Shown here: piece by piece, positions 27,414 through 35,775 of the stretch
Layout: every line of letters begins with the position of its first letter
Numbering within the stretch: position 1 is the stretch's first letter
Source of the DNA: an uncultured Ectothiorhodospiraceae bacterium
GTDB lineage: Bacteria; Pseudomonadota; Gammaproteobacteria; S012-40
Length of the DNA stretch: 42,808 bases
NCBI GenBank assembly: GCA_945787715.1
Contig: CALZJE010000022.1
Coordinates: 1-42,808 of the forward strand
Direction of reading: 5' to 3'
Position numbers and translations under genes: made by a program
The notes under the pieces: model-generated
Told to the model about the DNA's origin: nothing
What the model saw: the letters and a program-made list of their open reading frames with translations, nothing else
The model's database searches: none

Positions 27414-29069
27414 TCATAATGCTGCCCTATCAGCGTTCATATTCTCTTTATTTGATCCATCAGTATCTAATGCTTTAGGTAGATATTGACGGTAACGACG
27501 TAGCTCCTGACTGTTATCCGCATTGTGCACAACCACTGGGCGTAGAAAGATAACAAGTTCGGTTTTAGTGAAATCATCGTCCTGATATCTAAATAAGTTA
27601 CCGATGAAAGGTAAGGTAGACAAAAATGGTACTCCACTCTTATTTTTGTTCTCTTTATTTTGCATGAGGCCACCAAGCACTACGGTTTGGCCATCTCGCA
27701 CCTGTAAAAGTGATTCAATTTCTCGGACCTGAATTTCAGGAATTAGATTTTCATAAGCTTGACTTGAGTTGTTAAAAATTGATTGTTGCAGCTGAGGGCC
27801 AGGATCACGAACATACCGAGTTATTCGTGTTATTGTTGGCCGTATATTCATGGTTACTGTTCCATTTTTATTGATTTGAGGAGTTACACTCATCGTCATA
27901 CCAACAGGTACAGTTCTAATTTTCGAGTTAACTGTACTCGTTAACTTCTTTGTTTCAGCATCTTCCTCTACCTCTACACTCACTTCGAAATAGACTTTTT
28001 CATCAACTACTTTAAGCAGTGCGGTCTGGTTATTAATGGCGATAATTTTTGGACTGGATAATACTTGCACATCGCCAAAAGCTTCGAGCATACTTACACC
28101 CATAGAAAAATTGAAGTTAGTGGTCTCTTTAACTAAACTCATGAGAAAATTAGGTGCAGTAGAGAGGTTGCTACCTATCGTATTGGATCCAGCGGTTACG
28201 GTGGTTGCTCCTCGATTAGCAATTCCCTGCCAATCAACACCTGCTTGATAGCGATCACTCAACTCAACTTCTACAATCGTCGCTTCTATAAGCACTTGTC
28301 GCTGAGAGTTTGCCATGACTTGATCTAAAAACGACTGCAATTCACTATGTTGTTGCTGAGAAGCCTTAACCGTTAAAATTCCACTTAATGGATTTGCAAT
28401 GATTTTGTTACTGGAACCACTCTTCTTATCACTACTCTTCTCATCACTGCCCTCCTCTCCAAGAATTTTACTCACGTTTCTTATTAATGTTTTCCAAAAG
28501 TCGTTGTTGGTTTCACTGGTTACTGCAGTTTTTGACGTATTTCCTACACCCGCCGCGCCACTAACACCCTGTCCAGTAGTTGCAACCTCCGTTGCTACTT
28601 TCACGCTACTACTACTATTACGCGACATGTTTACGTAATTGATTTTATAACTACGAAAAAAGGGTAAATCAGGTGAGATAACTAAATTTTCATTTTCAAC
28701 AACATATCGAATAGGAACTTGCTCGGAAATTCGATTAAGGATTTGTATTAAGGTTTGTTTTATTGCATTAATGGTGACCTCACCTGTTATGCCAGGATGA
28801 ATATCAACATTCATTTTTGCATCACGCGCTAGTGCAAATAACAACTCTTTTACTGGTACACCATTGACAACCACCGTATACACTTCCTGCTTTTTTTCAG
28901 GTTTTGGTGGCGGCACAAAAGGAGCTTGGCCAACGGGTAAAGGGACCTTATTAGATTTTGGTTTCTCGACTTTTGTTGTTAAATGCCCTTCAGACTGTTT
29001 GGGTGGTTTTGTAGCGGCACACCCAAAAAGAAAGACAGCAAGAAATAATATAACAAGTAACTGTTTCAT
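27414..29069 (-). CDS. mshL: MSHA pilus secretin MshL (outer-membrane lipoprotein)
   Basis: A 551-residue secretin, first gene of the operon. The signal peptide ends at lipobox LFG then Cys17, so the subunit is lipidated. After a Pro/Lys-rich linker, a secretin N-domain (VPVKELLFALARDAKMNVDI, about residues 73-92) is followed by a Ser/Gly-rich insert near 150-220. The NolW-like segment IANPLSGILTVKASQQQH comes next. The C-terminal secretin gate domain shows VLIEATIVEVELSDRYQAGV, VLSSPKIIAINNQTALLKV and VVLGGLMQNKENKNKSGVP. It forms the outer-membrane pore for the fibre. The insert resembles the MshL Ser-rich region. The start has only a weak ribosome site (AGAG). Confidence 0.93.
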   Translation of the reverse strand: MKQLLVILFLAVFLFGCAATKPPKQSEGHLTTKVEKPKSNKVPLPVGQAPFVPPPKPEKKQEVYTVVVNGVPVKELLFALARDAKMNVDIHPGITGEVTINAIKQTLIQILNRISEQVPIRYVVENENLVISPDLPFFRSYKINYVNMSRNSSSSVKVATEVATTGQGVSGAAGVGNTSKTAVTSETNNDFWKTLIRNVSKILGEEGSDEKSSDKKSGSSNKIIANPLSGILTVKASQQQHSELQSFLDQVMANSQRQVLIEATIVEVELSDRYQAGVDWQGIANRGATTVTAGSNTIGSNLSTAPNFLMSLVKETTNFNFSMGVSMLEAFGDVQVLSSPKIIAINNQTALLKVVDEKVYFEVSVEVEEDAETKKLTSTVNSKIRTVPVGMTMSVTPQINKNGTVTMNIRPTITRITRYVRDPGPQLQQSIFNNSSQAYENLIPEIQVREIESLLQVRDGQTVVLGGLMQNKENKNKSGVPFLSTLPFIGNLFRYQDDDFTKTELVIFLRPVVVHNADNSQELRRYRQYLPKALDTDGSNKENMNADRAAL

Positions 29070-29692
29070 AAACTCTAATATTTCATTCCCGAGAAATCAC
29101 AATGATCGACATATGATGTTAGTGGGAAAATTCTCCTTTTTAATGACTACTCAAGACCATTTTTATTGGCATCAAAAACTGATCATCCTTCCTGTGTTGT
29201 GTTTTGTTCCAATTTTTTTCACACGTCACAATGACATTCATTCCCTACTATTAATATAATCACAAACTATATTGTTATTAGTACAGTATCTGGTATACGA
29301 GACTTAGCGGCAGCGTGTTACATGTGCTTAAATCTACTTGGAGTTATCAGAAAATGAATATAAATTTTACTCAAGGATATTTTCCGATTTTAGTGAATTT
29401 CTATTGGGTGATCACATGGAGAATCACAATAAATATTAGCTTGCAGCGATAACCCAATAAATGTGTTACCAAAACACACTCAGATTACCTAGCAAAACAG
29501 CTCATTATTTTTCTATCATAAATTCAATTAGTTAGGAATTTTTCCAGCAAAGGTTCGCTTATTTGAATCAACTGATCTATCTGAGAATTCGAAAAACTTG
29601 AACGTTGGGTTTTCACCGCAACGAAGTACATTTTTTATTCAATATCGGGATATATAGCGGAGAGTGAGAAATTACGACATGACTAATTTCAA

Positions 29693-29740
29693 TTGAAACT
29701 AATATTTGTTGAAACTAATATTTGTTGAAACTAAGTTTGT
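29693..29740. repeat. 16-base tandem repeat, about 2.7 copies
   Basis: TTGAAACTAATATTTG at 29693-29708 is repeated exactly at 29709-29724. A third copy at 29725-29740 begins the same and then diverges after ten bases. It is intergenic, with no spacers, so it is not a CRISPR array. Confidence 0.8.
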
Positions 29741-29783
29741 GAAAAACGATAGTTAATGAAAGAATGAGTTTAAACGTATAAAA

Positions 29784-29816
29784 AATACACCTACCTGGAG
29801 CAAGTAGGTGTACTTA
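29784..29816 (-). terminator. Terminator of the zapG gene
   Basis: Inverted repeat TACACCTAC (29786-29794) and GTAGGTGTA (29804-29812) with a 9-base loop. Read on the minus strand it is followed by a T-run, and it lies just beyond the zapG stop. Confidence 0.8.
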
Positions 29817-29821
29817 TTCTA

Positions 29822-30472
29822 TTAATGAACAGAAGCCCTCGCAGAATCATCTTTATCCTGCTTGGTAGCAGCAATAACAGTGACATCTTCATCTTTTTCA
29901 ATGCCTTTGTTATCAACTACATCTGATTTTTTATCGTCAGAAACAGCTTCTTTCGTTGCTGTTGTAGGCGATGCTTTTGCTGCTTCTTCAGAAACTGTTG
30001 TTATATCTTCAATCTCTTTAGTTTCTGCAACCGCTTCTGATTGAACTGTTTCTGTATCAGCTGCTGATTTTATTTCGGCAACAGTTTCTTCCTCAGATGG
30101 AGCGGATAATGATTTAACGTCTTCTTGAATGTCCTCAATATTTTCGGTCGATCTCGTTTGCACTTCAAGAGTTGAAGTTAATAGTGTTGCATTTGTACCA
30201 GGCTGACAAAGCGACTGCGCGTCAGCTGCTAACTGCTCATAAATGTCGCGATATTTTTGTGTCATTTCTTCAAACAAGTCAGACGTTTTTACAAAATGTT
30301 CACTAACCTGATCTTGAAAGGAGTCTGAGGTTTGTTGTACCTGACCCAATTGTTGTTCCAAGTCGTCAATCTTTACTTTCTGTTCATCGTAATCTTTTTG
30401 GGTTGCTTTAGAAAAAATAACTCCTAATGCGCCACCAATAGCTAGAGCAATTAAACCAATAATCCACGTCAT
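29822..30472 (-). CDS. zapG: YhcB/ZapG (DUF1043) family envelope and division protein, long form
   Basis: A 216-residue inner-membrane protein. One N-terminal membrane segment (residues 3-21, WIIGLIALAIGGALGVIF) is followed by a coiled coil (about 28-90, KIDDLEQQLGQVQQTSDSFQ and EHFVKTSDLFEEMTQKYRDIY cited in part). This is the DUF1043 pattern. In E. coli YhcB is about 132 residues and takes part in cell-envelope growth and division. Here the C-terminus is extended by about 90 residues rich in Glu, Ala, Thr and Val, probably disordered. The ribosome site AGGAGG is strong. It is monocistronic with its own terminator. Family call by pattern. Confidence 0.85.
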   Translation of the reverse strand: MTWIIGLIALAIGGALGVIFSKATQKDYDEQKVKIDDLEQQLGQVQQTSDSFQDQVSEHFVKTSDLFEEMTQKYRDIYEQLAADAQSLCQPGTNATLLTSTLEVQTRSTENIEDIQEDVKSLSAPSEEETVAEIKSAADTETVQSEAVAETKEIEDITTVSEEAAKASPTTATKEAVSDDKKSDVVDNKGIEKDEDVTVIAATKQDKDDSARASVH

Positions 30473-31448
30473 AATTTTCCTCCTGTTTTATTTTTCTTAT
30501 TCTAAATCGTACGATATAAACTCGCAATTAGAACTATAAATTTATGATAACTTTCCTCAACTATCCTATGCTACACCGCAAATTAAAGAGTTTCCAAAAA
30601 TAAATTTCATCGAACATTATTTACGCTGATTAATACAAATTCAACAATTAATTGTAAGGATAATCTTACAGCGACATTCCTATAACTCACTTTTTCCTTC
30701 CTGCAATCTGCACTCATTCTCACCCCCCAATACTTTCACATTAATCTATCCATTGCAGCGAGAAAGGATGGAAAGTTTTTAGTGGTGAGCTAGTGGTGAA
30801 CTAATAGTTAAATTTATCCTGATGAGAAAGTGTATTAAGAATATCTTATTTGTTAAAACTCCGTTGAGAGTAACCGTGAAAATTCCTACTCTAAATTAGT
30901 TAATGCTCTATAATTGAATTAAACATCAGCATATTCATGAACACGGATAGCTTTACATTAATTGTAAGACCTTACATCAGTAAATCTACGTAGATAATCG
31001 TCTAAGAAAACAATACTAGGAGGCAGTTCCGATGAAAAATTTACTATTTTACTCAGTTATAATCTTTAGTTCTGTCGCAAATTAATAGTGATTTAGCGCT
31101 AGTTATCGAAGATAAAGATAGTTGGCTTTAAATATTGCAGTGTTGTTTGGAAGATTTTAAAAAATTCTAATAATTATGTATTAGTTGAGTTGTAGTTTGA
31201 AGCAAACGTGATGTTGATATTGCTTGTTTCCATTTCTTTTCATGATCGCGGAAATTACTTATCAGCTAACGATATAGCGAGTGATATTTATAATTGATGT
31301 CGGCGCATACTTGAGTTAAATAGTGGGATAAACATTTATTTAACGGCTCTTTAGATTTAAACACAGAAAGTACTTTTGATTTCTTGCTATTAGGTGTTTA
31401 ATAGTACTTATAAAGAATAAGTTTTTTTTGATAATAGGAGATTAGGAA
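30473..31448. other. Gene-poor stretch with one broken exported-protein start
   Basis: About 975 bases between divergent genes. Apart from the short broken frame at 31032-31131, I see no coding signal. It is AT-rich, with stops in all frames. The left end should carry the zapG promoter and the right end that of the zinc-ribbon gene. Confidence 0.4.
31032..31131 (+). pseudogene. Broken start of a small exported protein
   Basis: A very strong ribosome site AGGAGG (31018-31023) stands eight bases before an ATG. It encodes a typical signal-peptide start (MKNLLFYSVIIFSSVAN) that stops at 31083-31085. In the next frame the reading continues (INSDLALVIEDKDSWL) to a stop at 31131. A one-base indel would join them into a signal peptide plus a short mature part. 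It is either a decayed gene or a very small leader peptide. Confidence 0.35.
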
Positions 31449-31781
31449 ATGAAGATTTGCACAAACTGCGGTTATGAGGGCAAACCAATCAGGCAAAAAA
31501 GTGGTGCTTTTGCAATTTTATTTTTGACACTAGCTTGTACTACGGCATGGTCACTTGCAAGTCAACTGTTCTGGATTACATTGCCAATAGCATTGGTATC
31601 TACTATTTTGTTTATTTACTGGTTCTTCACAACTAAGTGTCCAGAGTGTGGAAATATTGCCATGGTAAGTAAAACTAGCCATGAAGGTAAAGAATATATT
31701 AAAAATCCTCACACCCCAACCAGCAACGTGGTTTTCAGTAAAAGAGATCCAGAAGCAGAAATATACATCAAAGACAAGTAA
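31449..31781 (+). CDS. Small zinc-ribbon membrane protein, paralog of the gene at 35
   Basis: A 110-residue protein with CTNCGYEG at residues 4-11 and KCPEC near 64-68, flanking two hydrophobic segments (about 20-38 and 41-59). The layout and the Cys-x2-Cys-x-Tyr-Glu-Gly start match the protein at 35-331, where the same spacing is seen. The tail is charged and soluble. The start is supported by AGGAG at 31436-31440. If the two segments form a hairpin, both CxxC pairs face the cytosol and could share one zinc. Function unknown. A terminator follows directly, so the gene is probably transcribed alone. Confidence 0.75.
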   Translation: MKICTNCGYEGKPIRQKSGAFAILFLTLACTTAWSLASQLFWITLPIALVSTILFIYWFFTTKCPECGNIAMVSKTSHEGKEYIKNPHTPTSNVVFSKRDPEAEIYIKDK

Positions 31782-31795
31782 AGTATTTGTAGTAG

Positions 31796-31822
31796 GCGGC
31801 TATATAATATAGTCGCTTTTTC
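31796..31822 (+). terminator. Terminator of the zinc-ribbon gene
   Basis: A 9-base stem GCGGCTATA / TATAGTCGC (31796-31804 and 31808-31816, with one G-T pair) around a 3-base loop, followed by TTTTT. It lies 15 bases beyond the stop. Confidence 0.8.
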
Positions 31823-32597
31823 TATTTTTGGTACTGGAGGAATTAACAAGTTTTCTGAATATGCGAGCTGATAACCTTTGATATAGTAACGTATTATTTT
31901 GATTATCCTCATAGTGCGAAATTTGCTTTTTTTATCGCTTTATCATAGTTTACAACAATTTTTTAACGATTTATCTGTTCAATTAAATTTTAGTTAAAAG
32001 CATAGTACCAGAACATACCATTAAGTCTGTCGACACATTGCTTTTTCGGATGTGTATAGTTTTAATTCACCTTGAATGTGACCTTAAATGTAACAAAGGT
32101 TCGCTGTGTGTCCTCAGCTTTCTTTTTAAGGGCGCACAAGAATTGGTGTTGCTTTAAACACATCGTCAAACACTTTTTTAGCAATTTTAATATTGTTAAC
32201 GAGAATCTCTTCCTGTTTTTTTAGTCCAGCTCGTCTTACCTGCCAAGAAAGCTCACTGAGTATTGATTTTCTTGTCACATTTTTTCAGACACTATTGCTC
32301 TCTGATCCGGTTTTATCTCTATGCCTGCCCTGAAATTTATCTTGGTGAAAAAAACAACATAACCAGCAGCCCCATTAAGGCGTACATTATCTCATTTAGT
32401 CCCAAGCAGCTGTGCTCAATGGTGAGCTACTAAAGACATTTAAACAGTGGTATCCTGATCCCAAGATGCAAGAATATGGTGAACACAAAACAACGCAGCT
32501 CAAAGCAGCGGCCTGACTTATTTACATTTTGTTCCACACTTTTTTGTGCACGCCATTCATGAAACCAACAAGAGTTTAATTGTATAAAGGACTAGAT
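31823..32597. other. Gene-poor stretch with degraded reading frames
   Basis: About 775 bases with no intact gene. On the minus strand 32062-32278 holds two frames that read as a decayed small gene, listed separately. On the plus strand 32408-32515 reads AVLNGELLKTFKQWYPD and on to LKAAA with a stop, and an overlapping frame upstream (from about 32285) has protein-like composition. These look like remains of inserted or decayed genes that I cannot name. Confidence 0.35.
32062..32278 (-). pseudogene. Decayed small gene, frameshifted
   Basis: From a GTG at 32278 the minus strand reads 50 codons (TRKSILSELSWQVRRAGLKK, later IKIAKKVFDDVFKATPILVR) to a stop at 32126. One frame over, the reading continues ALKKKAEDTQRTFVTFKVTF to a stop at 32062. 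The composition looks genuine and a one-base indel near 32130 would fuse them. No ribosome site is seen and the family is not recognised. Confidence 0.3.
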
Positions 32598-34088
32598 ATG
32601 AAAACGAAGAATAATCCACCTGTCAAAACAACCGGCTTATGGGTTACAAAAATGTTTATCTGTTGTCTCTGTTGGTATTGTTTCAATGCCGTCGCCGAAG
32701 ATGAATTTCAGGCTTGGCAACAACAAACGTTAAACGACTTTTCTGAGTACAAATCCAAACAAGATAAAGAATTTGCTACTTTTCTAAAAATGACCTGGGT
32801 GGGAATAAATACACTTAAAGGAAAGCCACTCTATGAAAAAAAGAAAATAATTGAACCACCCAAAGCACCACCTGAAAAAAAGAAAACGCGCGTCGAAAAG
32901 CCTATCATTGTCCAGATCCCACCAAAGAAAATCGAACAAAAAAAACAAGTTTCAATACCAAAACCTGTTTTTACACCAGTCAAAGGAAATATGGTTAGAA
33001 TATACTTTTTTGGTAACAAGCTTTCATTCCCTTACGACAAGGCAATGAAAAAAAGAATACGAGGAAAGATCAATAAAGATAAAATTAGCACTCAGTGGTC
33101 GTTACTGGCGAAGTCAGATTATGAACCGCTAATGAAAAGCCTGAAAACCCATCAACAACAACTCAATTTGAATGACTGGGCTTATGCAATACTAGTTAAT
33201 GAACTCGCCAATGAGTTATACCCCAATCAAAAGAATGAACAGGCCTTTTTCTCCTGGTTTGTTCTCATCAAGTCCGGATATAAATCACGTATTGCTTATA
33301 AAGACCGTGACATTATTCTTATGTTGGCTACAAAACAACAGGTATTCGCGGCACAATCACTTAATTTTAAAGACACAAAGTATTACGCACTAGATTTCTC
33401 TGGTAATAAACCACCAAAGCTAGCTAAGGTATATACCTACGATGGTGATTACCCGGGTAGTAATCAATTTTTTGATATGCAACTGCAAAAAGCAATCGGC
33501 ACTGGGGAAAACGAAACTAAACGAACCCTGGATTTTGTCTACTCACAAAAAAAATACACGCTCGATACGGTAAGCAACAAATACTTGGTCGACTTTATGA
33601 AAACCTACCCGCAAGTACATTGGAATACCTATTTTAATTCAAACCTTGATACCCTTCCACGGCAACAAGTAGCAGACCAACTTCGACCACATCTAACAGG
33701 ATTATCCGAGGAAGAGGCAGTTAATTTCCTTTTGCGTTTTGTACAAACGTCATTAAAGTATGAGACTGATAACAAACAATTTGGCTATGAAAACCCCCTA
33801 TTCCCAGAAGAATCTTTGTTTTATCCAGCTTCGGATTGCGAAGATAGATCTTTTCTATTTTCCTGGCTAGTACAAGATCTACTCGGCCTGGATGTTGTTG
33901 GTTTACATTATCCAGGACACATAGCGACAGCGGTAAGATTAAACATGAAAGTCAGTGGTGATTCTGTACATTACAAGGGAAAAAGCTATTTGGTAGCAGA
34001 TCCGACCTATATTAACGCCAACATTGGCAATGCTATGCCTAAGTTTAAAAATGCTAAGGTGGAGATTTTAGAGATAAGTAAGATTTAG
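32598..34088 (+). CDS. Exported transglutaminase-like cysteine peptidase-fold protein
   Basis: A 496-residue protein from the ATG at 32598, which has AGGA at 32588-32591 six bases before it. A TTG at 32580 would add six residues with no ribosome site. A signal peptide (about residues 16-34, ending NAVA) is followed by a Lys/Pro-rich linker near 80-125 and a long middle domain. The C-terminal transglutaminase-like core has Cys414 in DCEDRS, His441 in YPGHIATAV and Asp468 in VADPTY. The Cys-His-Asp order and spacing fit an active papain-like triad. It is probably a periplasmic or envelope enzyme, either a peptidase or a crosslinker; the target is unknown. It is monocistronic, with a terminator-like hairpin after it. 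Confidence 0.75.
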   Translation: MKTKNNPPVKTTGLWVTKMFICCLCWYCFNAVAEDEFQAWQQQTLNDFSEYKSKQDKEFATFLKMTWVGINTLKGKPLYEKKKIIEPPKAPPEKKKTRVEKPIIVQIPPKKIEQKKQVSIPKPVFTPVKGNMVRIYFFGNKLSFPYDKAMKKRIRGKINKDKISTQWSLLAKSDYEPLMKSLKTHQQQLNLNDWAYAILVNELANELYPNQKNEQAFFSWFVLIKSGYKSRIAYKDRDIILMLATKQQVFAAQSLNFKDTKYYALDFSGNKPPKLAKVYTYDGDYPGSNQFFDMQLQKAIGTGENETKRTLDFVYSQKKYTLDTVSNKYLVDFMKTYPQVHWNTYFNSNLDTLPRQQVADQLRPHLTGLSEEEAVNFLLRFVQTSLKYETDNKQFGYENPLFPEESLFYPASDCEDRSFLFSWLVQDLLGLDVVGLHYPGHIATAVRLNMKVSGDSVHYKGKSYLVADPTYINANIGNAMPKFKNAKVEILEISKI

Positions 34089-34095
34089 CAGACCC

Positions 34096-34130
34096 TAAGG
34101 TTGGGGGGAGCTTGCGAACCCCAACCTTTA
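34096..34130 (+). terminator. Hairpin after the transglutaminase-like gene
   Basis: A 10-base stem AAGGTTGGGG (34097-34106) and CCCCAACCTT (34119-34128) with a 12-base loop. It lies 8 bases past the stop. The T-run after it is poor, so it is a weak or Rho-assisted terminator. Confidence 0.6.
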
Positions 34131-34195
34131 AGTGGTTCAACACACTTAAACCATCAAATATCACTCTTATTTATTATCTACCTATAGCAAATTAT

Positions 34196-35065
34196 TCAGC
34201 TAGCCAGGTTTGCCAGCTTGCGCCTAATTTCTTGTGCGAGCTCACTATTTTCTGGTGCGAGCACATTGCTTATGGTAATGAGCATTTCTTTTGCAGCCCC
34301 TTCTTTATATTCACACTCTTCCTTCTGAATATAAAACAAGTTATCAATGGCTTTTGCGTATTGGTATAAGGCAATTTGGTGAATTGCTAGATCAAATCGT
34401 GCATCGAAGTCATTTGGGTTTGCTGCCAACCTACTTTGAAGTATCTCAAGGCTATCTGCTTTAGCGGCATATGCTGCTAACGTAAGTTGCCCATTTAAAG
34501 TTTTACCCTCTGCGCTATTACGAGTAGATTCTGGAAAGCGGGAAAACAAACCTTTAGCTTGTTCAAGTTCACCAATATCGATAAATATTTGTACCATATC
34601 CATGGCAACACGCACATTCGTCGGATCAACTTTAATCGCTTCGGTAAGTTGAAGAATGGCGGCTGGCGTATCACCGGCTAAATGTTTTTCACGAGCTTGC
34701 TCACGCATTAAATCTGCTTCATGGAACACGCCAAAATCTTTCAATATATTGCGAGCTTCATTTTCATTTAATTCACCGATTTCCGTGCGTGCTAACTTTC
34801 CATCCTTAAATACCATTAAGGTGGGTACGCTTTCTACATTATGTGCTTTTCGAAGCTCTGGTTGTTCATCAATATCAACCTTAGCAAAAATAAACTGCTC
34901 CGCAAACTCTTTGGCTAACCCTGAAAACAGATTATCCACGACCATACATGGGCCAGACCACACGCCCATAAACTCTACAAAAACGGGGATTTTATGAGAA
35001 TTTAACAAAACAGTTTGATCAAAGTTTTTTTGGTTAATTTCAAAAACAAATATTTCTTTACTCAC
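34196..35065 (-). CDS. cnoX: Thioredoxin-domain co-chaperone CnoX/YbbN
   Basis: A 289-residue cytosolic protein of normal family length. An N-terminal thioredoxin fold (about 1-110) has FMGVWSGPC, with Ser37-Gly-Pro-Cys40 where thioredoxin has CGPC, and the cis-proline motif VESVPTLMVF. Tetratricopeptide-like helices fill the rest. E. coli CnoX also lacks the first cysteine; it holds unfolded proteins under hypochlorite stress and passes them to GroEL. SGPC cannot do full dithiol exchange, but Cys40 could still form mixed disulphides. The gene stands alone and converges with the transglutaminase-like gene. Confidence 0.9.
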   Translation of the reverse strand: MSKEIFVFEINQKNFDQTVLLNSHKIPVFVEFMGVWSGPCMVVDNLFSGLAKEFAEQFIFAKVDIDEQPELRKAHNVESVPTLMVFKDGKLARTEIGELNENEARNILKDFGVFHEADLMREQAREKHLAGDTPAAILQLTEAIKVDPTNVRVAMDMVQIFIDIGELEQAKGLFSRFPESTRNSAEGKTLNGQLTLAAYAAKADSLEILQSRLAANPNDFDARFDLAIHQIALYQYAKAIDNLFYIQKEECEYKEGAAKEMLITISNVLAPENSELAQEIRRKLANLAS

Positions 35066-35775
35066 ATTGTATTCCCATCGTTGTATATTTATAACCGCGA
35101 ATTATACATTAAGCCAGTGGGGAATATCCAACGTATCAGAAACCAGTCTTATGTTCGTTATAATTGGAATTTCAGCATTTTTTGGTCCTCCACGGTGATC
35201 CATACTTTACGTCGCGAAGCCCCCAGGTCGCACGCTTGGCGCCAAGTCTATCTTCGTGCGCTCTCAACTATGAATATGTGGATACGATGACAGCCCGAAT
35301 TATTATATTTTAATTTAAGCCATAAGAGATACGACCCCTTTTAATAGGACAAAACAAACCGTACTAATGACAACCTATATATCGGTCACTATTGATTAAC
35401 TTTTGTTTCGTTCTTTAATTATGTTGTCTCAAATGATAAATAACGATATTTCTATTTTCTCTCTCACACCAAATAAACAATCCCCTGTGAAAATTTACGT
35501 TTTAATCTCTCGTTTATCTGGTTATAGTAAATTAAAGCCTGAGTATCAATCGCCTATAAGACACTAAATAACATTCACTTCTTCATCTCATAATTAATCT
35601 AACGGAGTCCTGATTAGGTCAGAGAACGCTATGAGGGCAAGAACAAAACGATCGAAAAAATGGAGTTTACACTGTGTAATTAAGTATTTTTAACACAACA
35701 ATCATACAGTAAATGACTTAATCGGGTTTCCTAGTTCATAAGCTAAATATTTAACTACATGGAGGTAGATCATAT
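35066..35775. other. Gene-poor stretch with a GC-rich hairpin element
   Basis: About 710 bases without a supported gene. The segment 35190-35265 is clearly more GC-rich than its surroundings and carries a cruciform-like repeat, listed separately. The right half is AT-rich and should hold the promoter of the PilZ fusion gene. Confidence 0.4.
35229..35260. repeat. GC-rich nested inverted repeat
   Basis: A 12-base perfect palindrome CTTGGCGCCAAG (35235-35246) sits inside an outer arm pair CGCACG (35229-35234) and CGTGCG (35255-35260). It could fold as a cruciform or a structured RNA element. It stands out by GC content. The nature is unknown. Confidence 0.45.

Larger units (their letters stand above)
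29070..29821. other. Gene-poor stretch holding the mshL operon promoter region
   Basis: About 750 bases without a supported gene. The left part (29070-29340) should contain the start of the pilus operon, which runs leftward, but I could not assign boxes with confidence. It also contains the 16-base tandem repeat at 29693-29740 and, at its right end, the zapG terminator. Confidence 0.4.

Noticed and set aside
8899-29069. A type II secretion system
   Set aside because: GspE, GspF, GspD and GspA-like proteins fit both systems. The MshEN domain, the lipoprotein secretin with Ser-rich insert, the PilM/N/O/P-like set and the gene order fit MSHA better, and no GspG/H/I/J/K pseudopilin series is present.
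29693-29740. A short CRISPR array
   Set aside because: The repeats are only 16 bases and directly abutting, with no spacers and no cas genes.
35015-35290. Plus-strand 91-residue frame upstream of the PilZ fusion
   Set aside because: It starts inside cnoX on the other strand and runs through the palindromic patch. The composition is not protein-like and there is no ribosome site.
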